Of a stretch of 64,000 nucleotides of DNA, positions 1-9,577 are shown in pieces. Source of the DNA: Aneurinibacillus aneurinilyticus ATCC 12856 (GTDB lineage: Bacteria; Bacillota; Bacilli; Aneurinibacillales; Aneurinibacillaceae). The translations under genes and the position numbers were made by a program. The DNA lies in assembly GCF_000466385.1 (NCBI RefSeq), contig NZ_KE952665.1, positions 37,288 to 101,287 of the forward strand. The letters are read 5' to 3'. The notes under the pieces are model-generated. The model ran no database searches, had not been told where the DNA came from, and saw only the letters and a list, made by a program, of their open reading frames with translations. The number at the start of each line of letters is the position of its first letter. The stretch's first letter is position 1.

Positions 1-5
1 CGATG

Positions 6-1040
6 CTAATTTTTTTCATTGTCGGTTTCCTCCGTGCTCGTGAATGGTATGACAAAACGAAGAACGGTACCACGCCCAGGCGCACTGCTGATGTGCATGC
101 TCCCTTGAAGCAGTTTTGTCCGTTCTGCAAGATGCTTTAATCCGAGTCCGGTACTGTGCCGATAAACATGAATCGGATCAAACCCCTTCCCCTTATCTCG
201 AATCGTAAGGCGGAGTCCGAAACGATTGGACAGGGGGCGCAAAGACAGGAAGAGCACCGGGCTTTTTGCATGCTTGGCTGCATTCGAGAGTATTTCCTGT
301 ACGATACGATAAATATGCAATTCCATAGAAGAGGACATGCGCAAACCTAAGGGGAGCTTGTAGCGCATTGTTATTTTTAATGAGAAGTGTTGCTCCATTT
401 GGCGGATAAGAGATACGAGTGCAGCTTTAAGGCCAAGAATGTCAAGCGCTGGCGGGCGAAGTGTCACCGACAGCTGCTTTACTTCTCTCATCGTATCAGC
501 AAGGGTGGCAGATGCTGTAGCGAACAGTTGTGTACCCGACTCCGGTACGATTTGCCGCAAAAGGCCGAGTGCCATCGAGATACTGTACAAGGATTGTCCA
601 ATTCCATCATGCAGCTCCTGTGCGAGCCGTTTACGCTCCGCTTCCTGTGCTTCGATGGTCTGACGAGCAAGTAGCTTGGCCATGCGAGCTTCTTCTTCCT
701 GTTTTTTCTGGGAAATATCACGCAGCATAAGAAGCGTATGCTCGACTGTTCCGTCTTCTGCAGGAAGATATGTAGTGCTAAATGAGACAGGTATACTCTC
801 GCCATACAAGGTTGGCATTTCCGATTCAAAATAGGAAGGTGCATTTTTTCCCATTAGCAGACAGCGCTCTTCATCATGTTCCACCTCTCTGTACTGACAG
901 AATAGGCAATATGGCACTTTATGTCCTGTTTCCCAGCCGGTCATTCGGGTAGCAGCCGGATTGATTTCTTGAATAATACGGTTGCGATCCATAATGAGGA
1001 CCCCATCCGATAATGCTTGAAACAGCATATGTTCAAGCAT
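6..1040 (-). CDS. PAS-domain sensor histidine kinase, NarL/DegS type
   Basis: A 344-residue cytosolic sensor kinase with no membrane segment. Residues about 5-110 form a PAS domain. It carries a cysteine cluster (C45, C48, C60) that could hold a metal or Fe-S centre. Residues 120-200 are a HisKA_3 dimerisation domain with the phospho-acceptor H144 in QELHDGIG. The C-terminal HATPase has an N-box (EILSNAAKHA), a G1 motif (DKGKGFD) and a GLGL motif. This architecture normally pairs with a LuxR-family response regulator, which would lie downstream on this strand, outside the window. The start ATG follows an AAAGGAG ribosome binding site. The gene is divergent from the chemoreceptor. The signal sensed is unknown; oxygen or redox is a guess from the cysteines. 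Confidence 0.85.
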   Translation of the reverse strand: MLEHMLFQALSDGVLIMDRNRIIQEINPAATRMTGWETGHKVPYCLFCQYREVEHDEERCLLMGKNAPSYFESEMPTLYGESIPVSFSTTYLPAEDGTVEHTLLMLRDISQKKQEEEARMAKLLARQTIEAQEAERKRLAQELHDGIGQSLYSISMALGLLRQIVPESGTQLFATASATLADTMREVKQLSVTLRPPALDILGLKAALVSLIRQMEQHFSLKITMRYKLPLGLRMSSSMELHIYRIVQEILSNAAKHAKSPVLFLSLRPLSNRFGLRLTIRDKGKGFDPIHVYRHSTGLGLKHLAERTKLLQGSMHISSAPGRGTVLRFVIPFTSTEETDNEKN

Positions 1041-1213
1041 AGCTCCCGCTCCTTTCTTGCTTTACCTAATTCTACTGTACCATAAATAACGAATGCATTA
1101 TGAAATGAGAACTAAAATATTCTTATTTTCTACCTATTTATATATTGCTAGAATTAGGAATAAGGTTATATAGTAATAAAGACAAACTTCGACAAGAGGG
1201 GGAGGAGAGTGTC

Positions 1214-3187
1214 TTGAAATCATTGAGAAGCAAGCTGTTGGGGATGGTTTTACCTATTCTGATTGTATCGCTATCCACCATCGCATGGATTAACCATTCT
1301 AAAGCAACGGAGTTTCTCGAACAAAATTTTAACGAGAAGGCCAATCTGCAGCTTGTTAACTTAAAGAAGCAGATTAGTACATGGATTTCGGTACGGGAAA
1401 GCGTGCTTAACACAATATCTCAATCGGATGATGTGAAAAATGGAACGCCAGAGTCGGCTGTTCCCTTTCTAAAGAAAGAGTTGGACATTAATCAAGAATT
1501 TGATTATTTCTTCGTAAGCGATGAGAAGGGAAATATGGTTACGACGGCTGGAGATAGGGCTAATATTGCTGATCGTCCATATTTTAAACGCGCTATGAGC
1601 GGGCTTCCCGCTATTTCTGATGTAGTTGTAGCGAAAACGACCGGTAAAAAAATCATCGTATTGGCTATGCCGTTAGAGACGGAGAACGGTGAACGGAAAG
1701 GCGTTTTGGCCGGAGCTATTACGACAGATTATCTAACAAGTGTGCTGTCGGACGTCAAGCTCGGCAGGACAGGATATGCTTTCATGGTCCAGAAAGATGG
1801 CATGGTTGTCGCGCATCCAGAAAAAGACAAAATTCTTAAAGAAAATGTACTGAAAGGCTCGAATCAAGACTTAATCTCTATCATAAAAAAATCGCAAACA
1901 GGACAGACTGGTTCTTTACGCTATACGGACAAAAATGAAGCTAAACTAAGCTACTATACATTTATTCCGCGAACAAGTTGGTCGCTTATTATTACTGCAC
2001 CGGCGAGTGAAGCGACGGAACAATTATCATATCTCGCCAAAATCTCTATAGCAACCGCAGCCGGGGTTCTTATCTTTACATGTATCATCCTTATATTGTT
2101 TGCTTCCCGCTTTGTGCGTCCGATTCGTCGCTTGAGTGATGTGACGGCTGAACTGGCTCAGGGGAATTTGACGGTGCGTGCCAACGTGCATAGTGAAGAT
2201 GAAGTGGGAAAATTGAGTCAGAACTTTGATAAAATGATTGAAAATATGAGTGACATTATTGAAACGATGAAGACGACTTCCACTCATCTGGAACATTCTT
2301 CACAGAATATGACTATTTCCAGCGAGGAGACAAAGCGAGCCGCAGAAGAAGTGGCCCTTACCATTCAGGACCTGGCTACCGGTTCGACCGACATCGCTGA
2401 CTCGGTTAGTGAAGTAACCGGAGAGATGGGTGCGATGAAGCATACGATTGACAATATCTCTGAGCAAGCATCTTGTATGGTTGGTGCGTTTACGAAAATG
2501 TCTGAGCTTTCTAGGGAAGGTCTAAAGGTTTCTGGACAGGCTGTGAGCCGGATGCAGGATGTAGATGAACGCATTCATGAATCGGCCGGGATGATGCGGG
2601 GGCTAGAGGATAAGTCAAACGAAATCGGCGGTATTGTTACTTTGATTTCCAGCATTGCGGAGCAGACGAACCTTCTTGCGTTGAATGCCAGCATTGAAGC
2701 AGCCCGCGCAGGCGAACACGGCAAAGGTTTTGCCGTCGTAGCCGGTGAAGTGCGCAAGCTGGCCGAGCAGACCAATCAGGCTACTTCTCAGATCCAAACG
2801 CTTATCTCCGATACACAGAAGGAAGCGAACCGGGCATCGCAATCGATTTCGGACGGCGTATCTACCGTGCAGGAAGGACGTACTATGGTTGAAAAATCAG
2901 GTGCATACTTCTCTGAGATGGCAGCTATGATTGATGAAGTGACGGAGTTAACTGAAGCGATTACCCGGGAGATAAAGCAGGTAGAGCATAATACGATGGT
3001 CGTTGCTGAATCGATGGAAAGCATCGCAGCCATAACCGAAGAAGCTTCGGCGAGCACAGAGCAGGTCGGTGCCTCTAGCGAGCAGCAGGCCGCTTCTGCT
3101 CAAGAAATTCTAAATGACAGTCATCGGCTTAAAGAGCTGTCCATTCAACTTCATGAAGTTGTCAACCGATTCCGCATCCATCAGTAA
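1214..3187 (+). CDS. methyl-accepting chemotaxis protein
   Basis: A transmembrane chemoreceptor of 657 residues that feeds the CheA/CheW pathway. It has an N-terminal membrane segment ([15 protein letters not shown]), an extracellular double-Cache sensor domain, a second membrane segment near residues 275-300, a HAMP linker and a long cytoplasmic signalling coil with the conserved hairpin ([22 protein letters not shown]). I place the start at the TTG at 1214 because a GGGGGAGGAG site lies 7-8 nt before it. An upstream in-frame ATG at 1145 would add 23 charged residues ahead of the signal anchor and has no ribosome binding site. The ligand cannot be told from sequence. The gene stands alone and ends at a hairpin. 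Confidence 0.92.
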   Translation: MKSLRSKLLGMVLPILIVSLSTIAWINHSKATEFLEQNFNEKANLQLVNLKKQISTWISVRESVLNTISQSDDVKNGTPESAVPFLKKELDINQEFDYFFVSDEKGNMVTTAGDRANIADRPYFKRAMSGLPAISDVVVAKTTGKKIIVLAMPLETENGERKGVLAGAITTDYLTSVLSDVKLGRTGYAFMVQKDGMVVAHPEKDKILKENVLKGSNQDLISIIKKSQTGQTGSLRYTDKNEAKLSYYTFIPRTSWSLIITAPASEATEQLSYLAKISIATAAGVLIFTCIILILFASRFVRPIRRLSDVTAELAQGNLTVRANVHSEDEVGKLSQNFDKMIENMSDIIETMKTTSTHLEHSSQNMTISSEETKRAAEEVALTIQDLATGSTDIADSVSEVTGEMGAMKHTIDNISEQASCMVGAFTKMSELSREGLKVSGQAVSRMQDVDERIHESAGMMRGLEDKSNEIGGIVTLISSIAEQTNLLALNASIEAARAGEHGKGFAVVAGEVRKLAEQTNQATSQIQTLISDTQKEANRASQSISDGVSTVQEGRTMVEKSGAYFSEMAAMIDEVTELTEAITREIKQVEHNTMVVAESMESIAAITEEASASTEQVGASSEQQAASAQEILNDSHRLKELSIQLHEVVNRFRIHQ

Positions 3188-3194
3188 AAAATAT

Positions 3195-3232
3195 GGCCTC
3201 ACAGGTAATGTTACTTGCCTTGTGGGGCCTTT
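3195..3232 (+). terminator. hairpin terminator after the chemoreceptor
   Basis: Inverted arms GGCCTCACAGGTAA and TTGCCTTGTGGGGCC flank a 5-nt loop directly after the stop codon. The T tract is short, so termination may be imperfect. Confidence 0.65.
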
Positions 3233-3309
3233 CACTGCCAGTTGCAAGCCTGGATAAGCTGTAGTACCATACCATTAACGGTATATTTAAAAAGGAGAGA
3301 GAGAAGAAC

Positions 3310-3690
3310 ATGGATTGGTTATCTGTAGCATTGCTGGGATTGTTAATTGTATTTATTCTTTACCGCATATTGCCTCCGCGTGGCGTAAAGAAGATATCTG
3401 CGGATGAATTGCAGGAGATGATAAAGCAGGCGAAGGGCAAGCAAATTATCGATGTGCGCGAGCCGAATGAATACCGGAATGGGCATATTCAAGGCGCTCG
3501 TAATATTCCACTTGGCCAGGTAAAATCGGCGGTAAACGGTATTCCTAAAGATAAGGAGACGTTTCTTATCTGCGAGAGCGGTTTTCGCAGTTCCCAGGCT
3601 GCGCGTATTCTGAAGAAAGAAGGCTTCACAAATCTTTATAATGTATCCGGCGGCATGAAGCGCTGGAAAGGAAGAGTTGTAAGAAAATAA
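3310..3690 (+). CDS. membrane-anchored rhodanese-domain protein
   Basis: A 126-residue protein with one N-terminal membrane helix (residues 3-20) and a single rhodanese domain (about 27-124). The active-site loop CESGFR places the catalytic cysteine at C88, so sulfurtransferase activity is chemically possible. The conserved DVREPNEY motif sits at 48-55. The substrate is unknown; single-domain membrane rhodaneses of this kind are common in Bacillales. The ATG follows AAGGAGAGA. It is monocistronic, between two terminators. Confidence 0.9.
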   Translation: MDWLSVALLGLLIVFILYRILPPRGVKKISADELQEMIKQAKGKQIIDVREPNEYRNGHIQGARNIPLGQVKSAVNGIPKDKETFLICESGFRSSQAARILKKEGFTNLYNVSGGMKRWKGRVVRK

Positions 3691-4043
3691 CGTGTACGAT
3701 ACAGGAGAAGGGAGAACGCCAGATGGTGTAGCCTTCTCTTTATTTTTGTGGAAAATGAGAAGAATAGAACGTGTTCCTTCACAGCAGAAGCTCCTGTATG
3801 GAAAAACCGGCTTCCTTCCATACTATATACATATGATTTGATAAATCGACACATGTTTGTGGTGAGAGGTAAGAAAAGAAGGAAGGACGGAAGTGGGCGG
3901 AAAAAGACACGCTGGCCTTTTTTCTGTTGGGGCACAGGGCGCATCTAACCTCTTCTTTTTTCCGAATCTCCTACTTCCAACCACGCTATCTTGTCAAAAT
4001 ACCAAGTGTAATTTATATAGATAGGGAAGGAGTTGAGCGGAGT
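3691..4043. other. 353-bp intergenic region
   Basis: This stretch holds the rhodanese terminator (3704-3746), an inverted repeat GTATGGAA/TTCCATAC (3796-3803 and 3816-3823), and TTGATAAATCGACA at about 3838, a 14-mer that recurs at 46041 ahead of lysA. Short open frames here have no ribosome binding site or recognisable product. A promoter for the steA operon is expected but I could not place one confidently. Confidence 0.5.
3704..3746 (+). terminator. terminator after the rhodanese gene
   Basis: GAGAAGG (3705-3711) pairs with CCTTCTC (3732-3738), followed by TTTATTTTT. Confidence 0.75.
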
Positions 4044-5123
4044 ATGTTCATACGTCTAGGAAGAAACAACACTGTATGCGGCCCGGTTCGATATGGTCGT
4101 ATAACAAAACATATGACAGCATCGCTGCGTCCCGGAGATATTGCAATTATCGAGCATACCGATATTGATGAATTGGCAGCCCGTGAACTTATTGAGCGAA
4201 AGGTAAAAGCGGTAGTGAATTGCGCAGTATCCTTTACAGGAGAATATGAAGTGCAAGGGGCAAGGCTTTTGCTTGATATGGGGATACCGCTGTATGATTG
4301 TCCAGCACAGTCCGGTCTGCCGGGAGAAGTTTCAAATGGTGAAAAAGTGGTTATTGATGGTCATTACTTATTTCGGGAACGGGATAAGATGATGCTTACT
4401 CGCCTGTTGCCAGTAACTCATGAAGAGTGGAAAGTAACCTATCAAAAAGCAAAAAAAAATACATCTGAGAGGCTGGCACGCTTTATTGATAATACCCTGC
4501 ATTATGCATTGCGTGAGAAGGAGAATTTGTTTCGCCCGCTTCCGGGTTTATCGCTTCATACAATGATTTCTGGTCGGCACGCAGTAGTTGTTTCACGCGG
4601 TCGGCATTATGAAGAGGATTTGCAAGCGATTCGAAACTATATTACGGTATACCGACCTGTACTTATTGGAGTGGATGGCGGCGGCGATGCATTGCTTGCG
4701 CAGGGATGGCGGCCGGATATTATTATGGGGGATATGGATAGTGTAAGCGATCAGGCGTTGTATGAGACGAAGGATGTTATTGTGCATGCCTATGCGGATG
4801 GACACGCTCCGGGAGAAGAGCGGATTCAATCGTTAGGGATACCTTACCATCTTTTGCGGGCGCCAGGCACGAGTGAAGATATGGCCCTGTTATACGCGTA
4901 TGATAACAAGGCTTCGCTTATTGTCGGAATAGGCACCCATACATCAATGGAAGACTTTCTGGAGAAGAACCGCCACGGTATGGCCAGCACGCTGCTGGTA
5001 CGAATGAAAGTAGGCAGTAAATTGGTCGATGCCAGGGGTATTCATCATTTGCACTCACCGTTTATATTTACAGGATTGCCCTTGTTTCGCCAGTTAAAAA
5101 CACTTATGCAGACGAAGCGATGA
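4044..5123 (+). CDS. steA: SteA-like protein, thiamin pyrophosphokinase fold
   Basis: A 359-residue protein resembling SteA, described in Corynebacterium as a component of the cytokinetic ring; the same domain occurs in many spore formers. The central part contains a thiamin-pyrophosphokinase-like region with the aspartate-rich motifs GVDGGGDALL and DIIMGDMDSVSD. This suggests a nucleotide- or diphosphate-binding fold, but enzymatic activity is not proven. A C-terminal hydrophobic stretch (HLHSPFIFTGLPLF) may touch the membrane. I choose the ATG at 4044, 11 nt after GGGAAGGAG; an upstream ATG at 3927 would add 39 residues without family character. The next gene overlaps by 4 nt, so the trio is translationally coupled. 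Function here is inferred: envelope or septum work. Confidence 0.75.
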   Translation: MFIRLGRNNTVCGPVRYGRITKHMTASLRPGDIAIIEHTDIDELAARELIERKVKAVVNCAVSFTGEYEVQGARLLLDMGIPLYDCPAQSGLPGEVSNGEKVVIDGHYLFRERDKMMLTRLLPVTHEEWKVTYQKAKKNTSERLARFIDNTLHYALREKENLFRPLPGLSLHTMISGRHAVVVSRGRHYEEDLQAIRNYITVYRPVLIGVDGGGDALLAQGWRPDIIMGDMDSVSDQALYETKDVIVHAYADGHAPGEERIQSLGIPYHLLRAPGTSEDMALLYAYDNKASLIVGIGTHTSMEDFLEKNRHGMASTLLVRMKVGSKLVDARGIHHLHSPFIFTGLPLFRQLKTLMQTKR

Positions 5124-5800
5124 AAGGGAGGGCTGCAATTATCGTTCCGGCCTACAATGAAGCGTCATACATCTCGGAAACATTGCGGACATTGCGCCAG
5201 CATCCTTCCTTCCTTGATTGTTGGCTCGTTGTAGTGGACGACGGAAGCGAGGATGGCACGGGCGTGCTTGCAAAAATATGGGCTGATGATGTCGTCTGCT
5301 TACATAAGAACGAAGGAAAAGGCAAGGCATTAAGGCAAGGGATTGAAGCGGTGGACGCCGATTACTTTTTATTTGTGGATGCGGATGTAGGAACAACAGC
5401 AAGATACACGGAGTGTCTTTTAAGCATAGTGAGGTCTGGAGAGTGTGAGATGGCTATCGCATGTCCGCCCGCCGCAGAGCGTGGTGGTTTTGGGCTGGCC
5501 AAACGTTTGGCCAGGCGAAAAATCCGGCAAATAACCGGCATAACAATACAGGCGCCTTTATCCGGCCAGCGTGCATTAACGCGCAGAGCGGTCGAAGCGG
5601 TAAAAGAATGGGATGTAGGCTTCGGGATTGAAGCTGCGATGACGGTGGATGTGCTTCGGGCAGGACTCCCGATACGTGAAGTACCGCTTGTAATTCGGCA
5701 TCGTGAACACGGTAAAAGTCTGGAAGGCTTTTGGCATCGGGGACGGCAGTATTTAGCGATTCAAAAGGTGATGGCGAAGAGACGGGAGATAGGAAGATGA
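5120..5800 (+). CDS. family 2 glycosyltransferase
   Basis: A 226-residue GT-A fold glycosyltransferase of the polyprenyl-phosphate sugar transferase type. It has the N-terminal IVPAYNEASYI motif, the nucleotide-sugar loop VVVDDGSEDGTG and the metal-binding FVDADVG (DxD). It lacks C-terminal membrane helices, so it is probably peripheral. The start overlaps the steA stop (ATGA), and its own stop overlaps the next start by 4 nt. Its position between a SteA-like protein and an MraY-like transferase suggests it decorates a lipid-linked envelope intermediate. The donor and acceptor cannot be read from sequence. Confidence 0.85.
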   Translation: MKGRAAIIVPAYNEASYISETLRTLRQHPSFLDCWLVVVDDGSEDGTGVLAKIWADDVVCLHKNEGKGKALRQGIEAVDADYFLFVDADVGTTARYTECLLSIVRSGECEMAIACPPAAERGGFGLAKRLARRKIRQITGITIQAPLSGQRALTRRAVEAVKEWDVGFGIEAAMTVDVLRAGLPIREVPLVIRHREHGKSLEGFWHRGRQYLAIQKVMAKRREIGR

Positions 5801-6594
5801 GCAAGTGGCTTATCATGTTTGCGGGAGGGTGGGTCATCAGTTTTACGGGGATGAAGAACCTTCGTTTTTTGTTCGAGCGAAGAAGATGGATGGCACCAAA
5901 TTATAATGGTGATGCTATTCCGCTGGGCTATGGGCTGGTGTTTTGGATAGCCTTGGTGTGGTTTGTCTTTTGTGAGCCTGCTTCTGTTTGGCTTATTGGT
6001 CCATCTATTATCGTCTCATTTGCCGGATGGCTGGATGATCGAATAGGTCAATCAAGAATGAAAGGATTGCGTGGCCACTTTGGCATACTGTGGCGAGAAG
6101 GACGGATAACGACAGGAATGCTAAAGGTTTGGATAATCGGCAGTTGTGCCGCAGGTGTGGCATTTTTGGAGTCTGATACGGTTTCTTCATTTATTACAGA
6201 CGTATTGCTGCTTGCATTAAGCGCGAATTTTATCAATTTGCTGGATGTGCGTCCCGGACGCGCTTTGAAAGGCTTCTGGTTTCTTTTGTTGCTCTGTGTG
6301 ACGGTAGGCTCTGTGCATGATACGGAAATGCCGTTTTTTTTGTATCTTTTTATGTGCACAATCGTTGCTGCGCCGTCAGATTTTTCCGCACGGGCTATGC
6401 TAGGGGATACAGGAGCGAACCTGCTTGGTTTTCTTGGCGGAGCGCTTTGTGTGTACTCATTATCTCCGATGGTAAAATGGCTTATTGTTGCATGGCTTAT
6501 TATCCTTCATGTGTACACGGAGCGTGTTTCATTAACGACTGTCATCGAACAAAATGCGTTATTGCGCTGGATTGACCGATGGGGAAGGTCATAG
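5797..6594 (+). CDS. MraY/WecA-family phospho-sugar transferase-like membrane protein
   Basis: A 265-residue polytopic membrane protein of glycosyltransferase family 4 (MraY, WecA, TagO superfamily), which moves phospho-sugars from UDP-sugars to polyprenyl phosphate. Visible family motifs are GWLDDRIG (the DD pair), NLLDVRPGRALK and MLGDTGANLLGFLGG. At 265 residues it is shorter than MraY or TagO (about 320-360), so some membrane helices are missing and activity may differ. I choose the ATG at 5797, which overlaps the upstream stop as ATGA; an in-frame ATG at 5731 would lie deep inside the glycosyltransferase gene. It is the last gene of the coupled trio. Confidence 0.8.
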   Translation: MSKWLIMFAGGWVISFTGMKNLRFLFERRRWMAPNYNGDAIPLGYGLVFWIALVWFVFCEPASVWLIGPSIIVSFAGWLDDRIGQSRMKGLRGHFGILWREGRITTGMLKVWIIGSCAAGVAFLESDTVSSFITDVLLLALSANFINLLDVRPGRALKGFWFLLLLCVTVGSVHDTEMPFFLYLFMCTIVAAPSDFSARAMLGDTGANLLGFLGGALCVYSLSPMVKWLIVAWLIILHVYTERVSLTTVIEQNALLRWIDRWGRS

Positions 6595-6674
6595 GATAAG
6601 AACCAAGAAAAACTGCGGGCGTCTTCACTTGTCCTTTTTCTACAAGAAAGCCAAATGGCCGTTTTATGTTATGT

Positions 6675-6713
6675 AAAAAGAACCGCTACAGGCAAAAGTG
6701 ACTGATACGGTTC
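6675..6713 (-). terminator. terminator for yqzF
   Basis: On the minus strand GAACCG and CGGTTC close a hairpin followed by TTTTT, just past the yqzF stop. Confidence 0.7.
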
Positions 6714-6729
6714 CGTTAGCATGTTTTTA

Positions 6730-6981
6730 TCACTGTTCTTTTTTTCTGAAGCGAGGCTGTACGAGATTTTTTTTGCGATCACGATGCAGGATAAAGCCTC
6801 CGATGAATGCGACGCCGAGTGCAAACAGTACAAAGCCAAACAGAAATTTTCCGAGCAAAAATTGATTGATGGCTGGATCAAAGTACAAGTACAGTGTATC
6901 CCGCATCGTTTTGAAGCCATATGCCGCGACGGCACCTGGAATGATGTAAATGATAAAAACGGCAACGAATCGTAACAGCAT
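6730..6981 (-). CDS. yqzF: DUF2627 membrane protein YqzF
   Basis: An 83-residue protein with two membrane helices (about 3-22 and 43-64) and a basic C-terminal tail (HRDRKK...RFRKKEQ). It matches the DUF2627 family, represented by YqzF in B. subtilis, which also lies next to bkdR. No function is known. It is read divergently from bkdR, and AGGTAGG stands 8 nt before the ATG. Confidence 0.85.
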   Translation of the reverse strand: MLLRFVAVFIIYIIPGAVAAYGFKTMRDTLYLYFDPAINQFLLGKFLFGFVLFALGVAFIGGFILHRDRKKNLVQPRFRKKEQ

Positions 6982-7135
6982 AACCTTTACCTACCTTACT
7001 GTATAACTAACTTGATGAATCTTGTTGTTCTCATCTTATCCCTTTCTATTTCTTTTGTCTACTATTGCCCGAGCGGTCAAGCTTTGGTTAAATAATAAGA
7101 GTCTGCAATTTTTTTCATGGTGAGGGAGGAGACGC

Positions 7136-9202
7136 ATGAAGGTTGTGATTATGGGAGCCGGGCACGGAGGTACGGCACTTTTACGTGTGTTGCATCAGAT
7201 GGATAGCGTAGATGTAATCGGTGTGGTCGATATTGATAAAGAGGCGCCCGGTATTACACTTGCCAAAAAAATTGGAATTGCAGTGGGCGCTTCTATACAA
7301 TCTTTTTTTGCGCGTGGTGTAGATGTAGTGCTTGAAGTAACCGGTAGTGATACGGTGTATAGAAGATTGCAGGAGATAAAGCCCAAGGATACGGTTATCA
7401 TTCCTGGAAATGTCGTTTCGGTAATCATGCGTCTCATCGAAGAACGAACCCAGCTTGTACAGGTATTGCATGGCAAGCAAAGGCAAATTGATACCGTACT
7501 TAATTCCACGCATGATGCAATGATCGCAGTTGATGTAAACGGGATTATTTCTCTGTATAATCGTGCTGCCGAGCGAATTTTGGGTATAGACAGGGAGGAA
7601 GCACTAGGGAGAAAAGCAGAGGAAGTGATCCCTAATTCACGGCTCCATCTTGTGCTTCGCTCGGGTGAATCAGAACTGAATCAAGAGCAATCACTTGATA
7701 AAACCCGCCGCATTGTCACGAACCGGGTGCCGATTCTTGAACAGGACGGGCAGATTATTGGAGCAGTCGCTGTATTCCGCGATGTCACCGAAGTCGAGAC
7801 ATTAACGAACGAAATTACGACGCTCAAGGATATGCAAAGCCTGCTTGCGGCCATTATTCAATCGTCCAATGATGCCATCTCTGTTGTTGATATGCAGGGA
7901 AACGGCCTCATGATTAATCCTGCTTATACCCGCATGACCGGGCTGACAGAAGCGGACATTATCGGAAAGCCTGCTAATGTAGATATTTCGGAAGGGGAGA
8001 GCATGCATATGCAGGTGCTCAGAACCGGTCAGTCGGTACGAGGGGTTCCGCTTAAAGTTGGCCCGAAAAAGCGGGATGTTGTCGTTAATGTAGCTCCCGT
8101 TGTTGTCGATGGTGTGCTGAAGGGGAGCGTGGGGGTACTTCATGACGTATCTGAGATTAAAAAGCTAACTGAAGAGCTGGAACGTGTGAAGCGTCTGGTA
8201 CGTAAGCTTGCGGCCAGTTATACGTTTGATGATATTGTGGGCAAAAGTGAAGGCATATTGCATGCAATCGAACAAGGACGAAAAGCCGCCCGAACTCCAG
8301 CGACTGTGCTTCTGCGGGGGGAATCGGGAACGGGCAAGGAGTTATTCGCACATGCAATTCATAATGAAAGTTCACGAAAGTATAGTCAGTTTGTACGTGT
8401 AAATTGTGCCGCCATACCTGAAACGTTACTTGAGAGCGAACTGTTCGGCTACGAGGAAGGTGCCTTTACCGGTGCGAAGCGGGGAGGGAAGAAGGGCTTA
8501 TTTGAAGAGGCGAGTGGCGGAACGATTTTTCTTGATGAAATCGGTGAACTATCCATGAGCACACAGGCAAAGCTATTGCGAGTGCTTCAGGAAAAAGAAA
8601 TTGTTCGCATCGGCGGTACGAAAGCTGTTGCTGTTGATGTGCGTGTTATTGCAGCTACGCATGTCAATTTGGAGCGTGCGATGCAGCTTGGGACCTTTCG
8701 TGAAGATTTGTATTACCGGATCAATGTGCTTCCGATCGTCATTCCACCGTTACGCTATAGGGCCCAGGACATCGAGGAACTCGTAGAATATTTAATTCAT
8801 AAATATAATCAAGAGTACGGAAGGAATGTGCAAAATGTGGCACCTGAAATGCTGCAACGGCTCGTGAATTATTCATGGCCGGGGAATGTACGCGAGCTGG
8901 AGAATGTCATCAGCCGTTCGCTAATCAATATGAAGTTTCAGGAAACTACTGTGCAACCGTATCATTTGCCGGAGCTGGTAGCAACTAATGAAGAGGAAGA
9001 AAATGCAGAAAAAGTAAAAAAGAGCATAGATAAGAAGCATAGGGAAGATGGTCGGACATTGAATGAGCGGCTTGAAGAAGTGGAAGCAGATATTATTAGA
9101 GAAGCGCTAATCAATTATGGCGGAAATAAGACAGAAACCGCCAAACAATTAGGTGTTTCTATTCGTAATCTGTATTATAAAATTGAAAAGTATGGATTAT
9201 AG
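7136..9202 (+). CDS. bkdR: BkdR, sigma-54-dependent activator of the bkd operon
   Basis: A 688-residue enhancer-binding protein. Residues 1-90 form a Rossmann-like region starting [14 protein letters not shown]. Two PAS domains follow (about 118-225 and 235-345). The AAA+ sigma-54 interaction domain (about 365-600) has Walker A GESGTGKE at 395-402 and the GAFTGA loop at 442-447. A Fis-type helix-turn-helix ([22 protein letters not shown]) ends the protein. Length and domain order match B. subtilis BkdR. It should bind upstream of the leucine dehydrogenase gene and open the -24/-12 promoter at 9332 when branched-chain amino acids or their keto acids are sensed. The GAFTGA loop confirms a true sigma-54 activator. 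Confidence 0.93.
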   Translation: MKVVIMGAGHGGTALLRVLHQMDSVDVIGVVDIDKEAPGITLAKKIGIAVGASIQSFFARGVDVVLEVTGSDTVYRRLQEIKPKDTVIIPGNVVSVIMRLIEERTQLVQVLHGKQRQIDTVLNSTHDAMIAVDVNGIISLYNRAAERILGIDREEALGRKAEEVIPNSRLHLVLRSGESELNQEQSLDKTRRIVTNRVPILEQDGQIIGAVAVFRDVTEVETLTNEITTLKDMQSLLAAIIQSSNDAISVVDMQGNGLMINPAYTRMTGLTEADIIGKPANVDISEGESMHMQVLRTGQSVRGVPLKVGPKKRDVVVNVAPVVVDGVLKGSVGVLHDVSEIKKLTEELERVKRLVRKLAASYTFDDIVGKSEGILHAIEQGRKAARTPATVLLRGESGTGKELFAHAIHNESSRKYSQFVRVNCAAIPETLLESELFGYEEGAFTGAKRGGKKGLFEEASGGTIFLDEIGELSMSTQAKLLRVLQEKEIVRIGGTKAVAVDVRVIAATHVNLERAMQLGTFREDLYYRINVLPIVIPPLRYRAQDIEELVEYLIHKYNQEYGRNVQNVAPEMLQRLVNYSWPGNVRELENVISRSLINMKFQETTVQPYHLPELVATNEEEENAEKVKKSIDKKHREDGRTLNERLEEVEADIIREALINYGGNKTETAKQLGVSIRNLYYKIEKYGL

Positions 9203-9214
9203 CAAAAAAATGCA

Positions 9215-9247
9215 TGCAAAATATTGCGCAATATGCAGTTTTTTGCA
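9215..9247. promoter_or_regulatory. candidate BkdR enhancer site
   Basis: The perfect 14-bp palindrome ATATTGCGCAATAT (9221-9234) lies inside outer arms TGCAAAA (9215-9221) and TTTTGCA (9241-9247). It is centred about 105 bp upstream of the -24/-12 promoter, a typical distance for a sigma-54 activator site. It could also act as a weak terminator of bkdR. Confidence 0.5.
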
Positions 9248-9331
9248 GGATTAAAATTTTTTCTTCTTGTACTTTTTGACGAAAATTCAAATGTGTAGAC
9301 ATATTTTTAGGAAGCGTTTACAAAAATGGTA

Positions 9332-9348
9332 TTGGCATAGGCATTGCA
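9332..9348 (+). promoter_or_regulatory. sigma-54 promoter of the bkd operon
   Basis: TTGGCATAGGCATTGCA matches the consensus TTGGCAC-N5-TTGCA with the invariant GG (-24) and GC (-12) at correct spacing. It lies 230 nt before bcd and directly downstream of the gene for its activator. Confidence 0.85.
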
Positions 9349-9422
9349 AGGAAATATGATGGGTGAGCGATAATAATAAACTATACTATGAATAATACAT
9401 TTGATATGCCAAAGGTTTTCCT

Positions 9423-9452
9423 TTGATATACACTGTATACAGTGTATATCAA
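9423..9452. repeat. 30-bp perfect palindrome in the bcd leader
   Basis: The two 15-nt arms TTGATATACACTGTA and TACAGTGTATATCAA are exact complements with no spacer. It sits about 70 nt downstream of the predicted transcription start. Its core ACTGTATACAGT resembles operators of GntR-family repressors. A TTTGATAT half-site also occurs at 9400-9407. No candidate repressor gene is adjacent. Confidence 0.85.
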
Positions 9453-9577
9453 GCATTATTTATCCCGCTCAACGGGCAAACAGCCCCCTCACTTTACGTA
9501 TGCTGCGTGGGGGATGAAGAACCCTAAGCTGATGGAAGTTTTACTTTATGATATCTCTGTAGGAGGCAGGAACAAGC

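Larger units (their letters stand above)
9203..9577 (+). promoter_or_regulatory. 375-bp bkd control region and bcd leader
   Basis: In order this holds: an inverted-repeat cluster just after bkdR (9215-9247), a -24/-12 promoter (9332-9348), a CAAAGG-TTTT-CCTTTG hairpin (9410-9425), a 30-bp perfect palindrome (9423-9452), a small CCCG/CGGG hairpin near 9473, and a CCCCC/GGGGG stem around a TACGTA palindrome near 9483-9513. The bcd ribosome binding site GTAGGAGG is at 9560-9567. The leader from the predicted start site to bcd is about 220 nt, long and structured for an unregulated leader. Confidence 0.7.

Noticed and set aside
3748..3948. 66-codon open frame between the rhodanese and steA genes
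   Set aside because: Starts within the terminator's T-rich tail, has no ribosome binding site and spans an inverted repeat.
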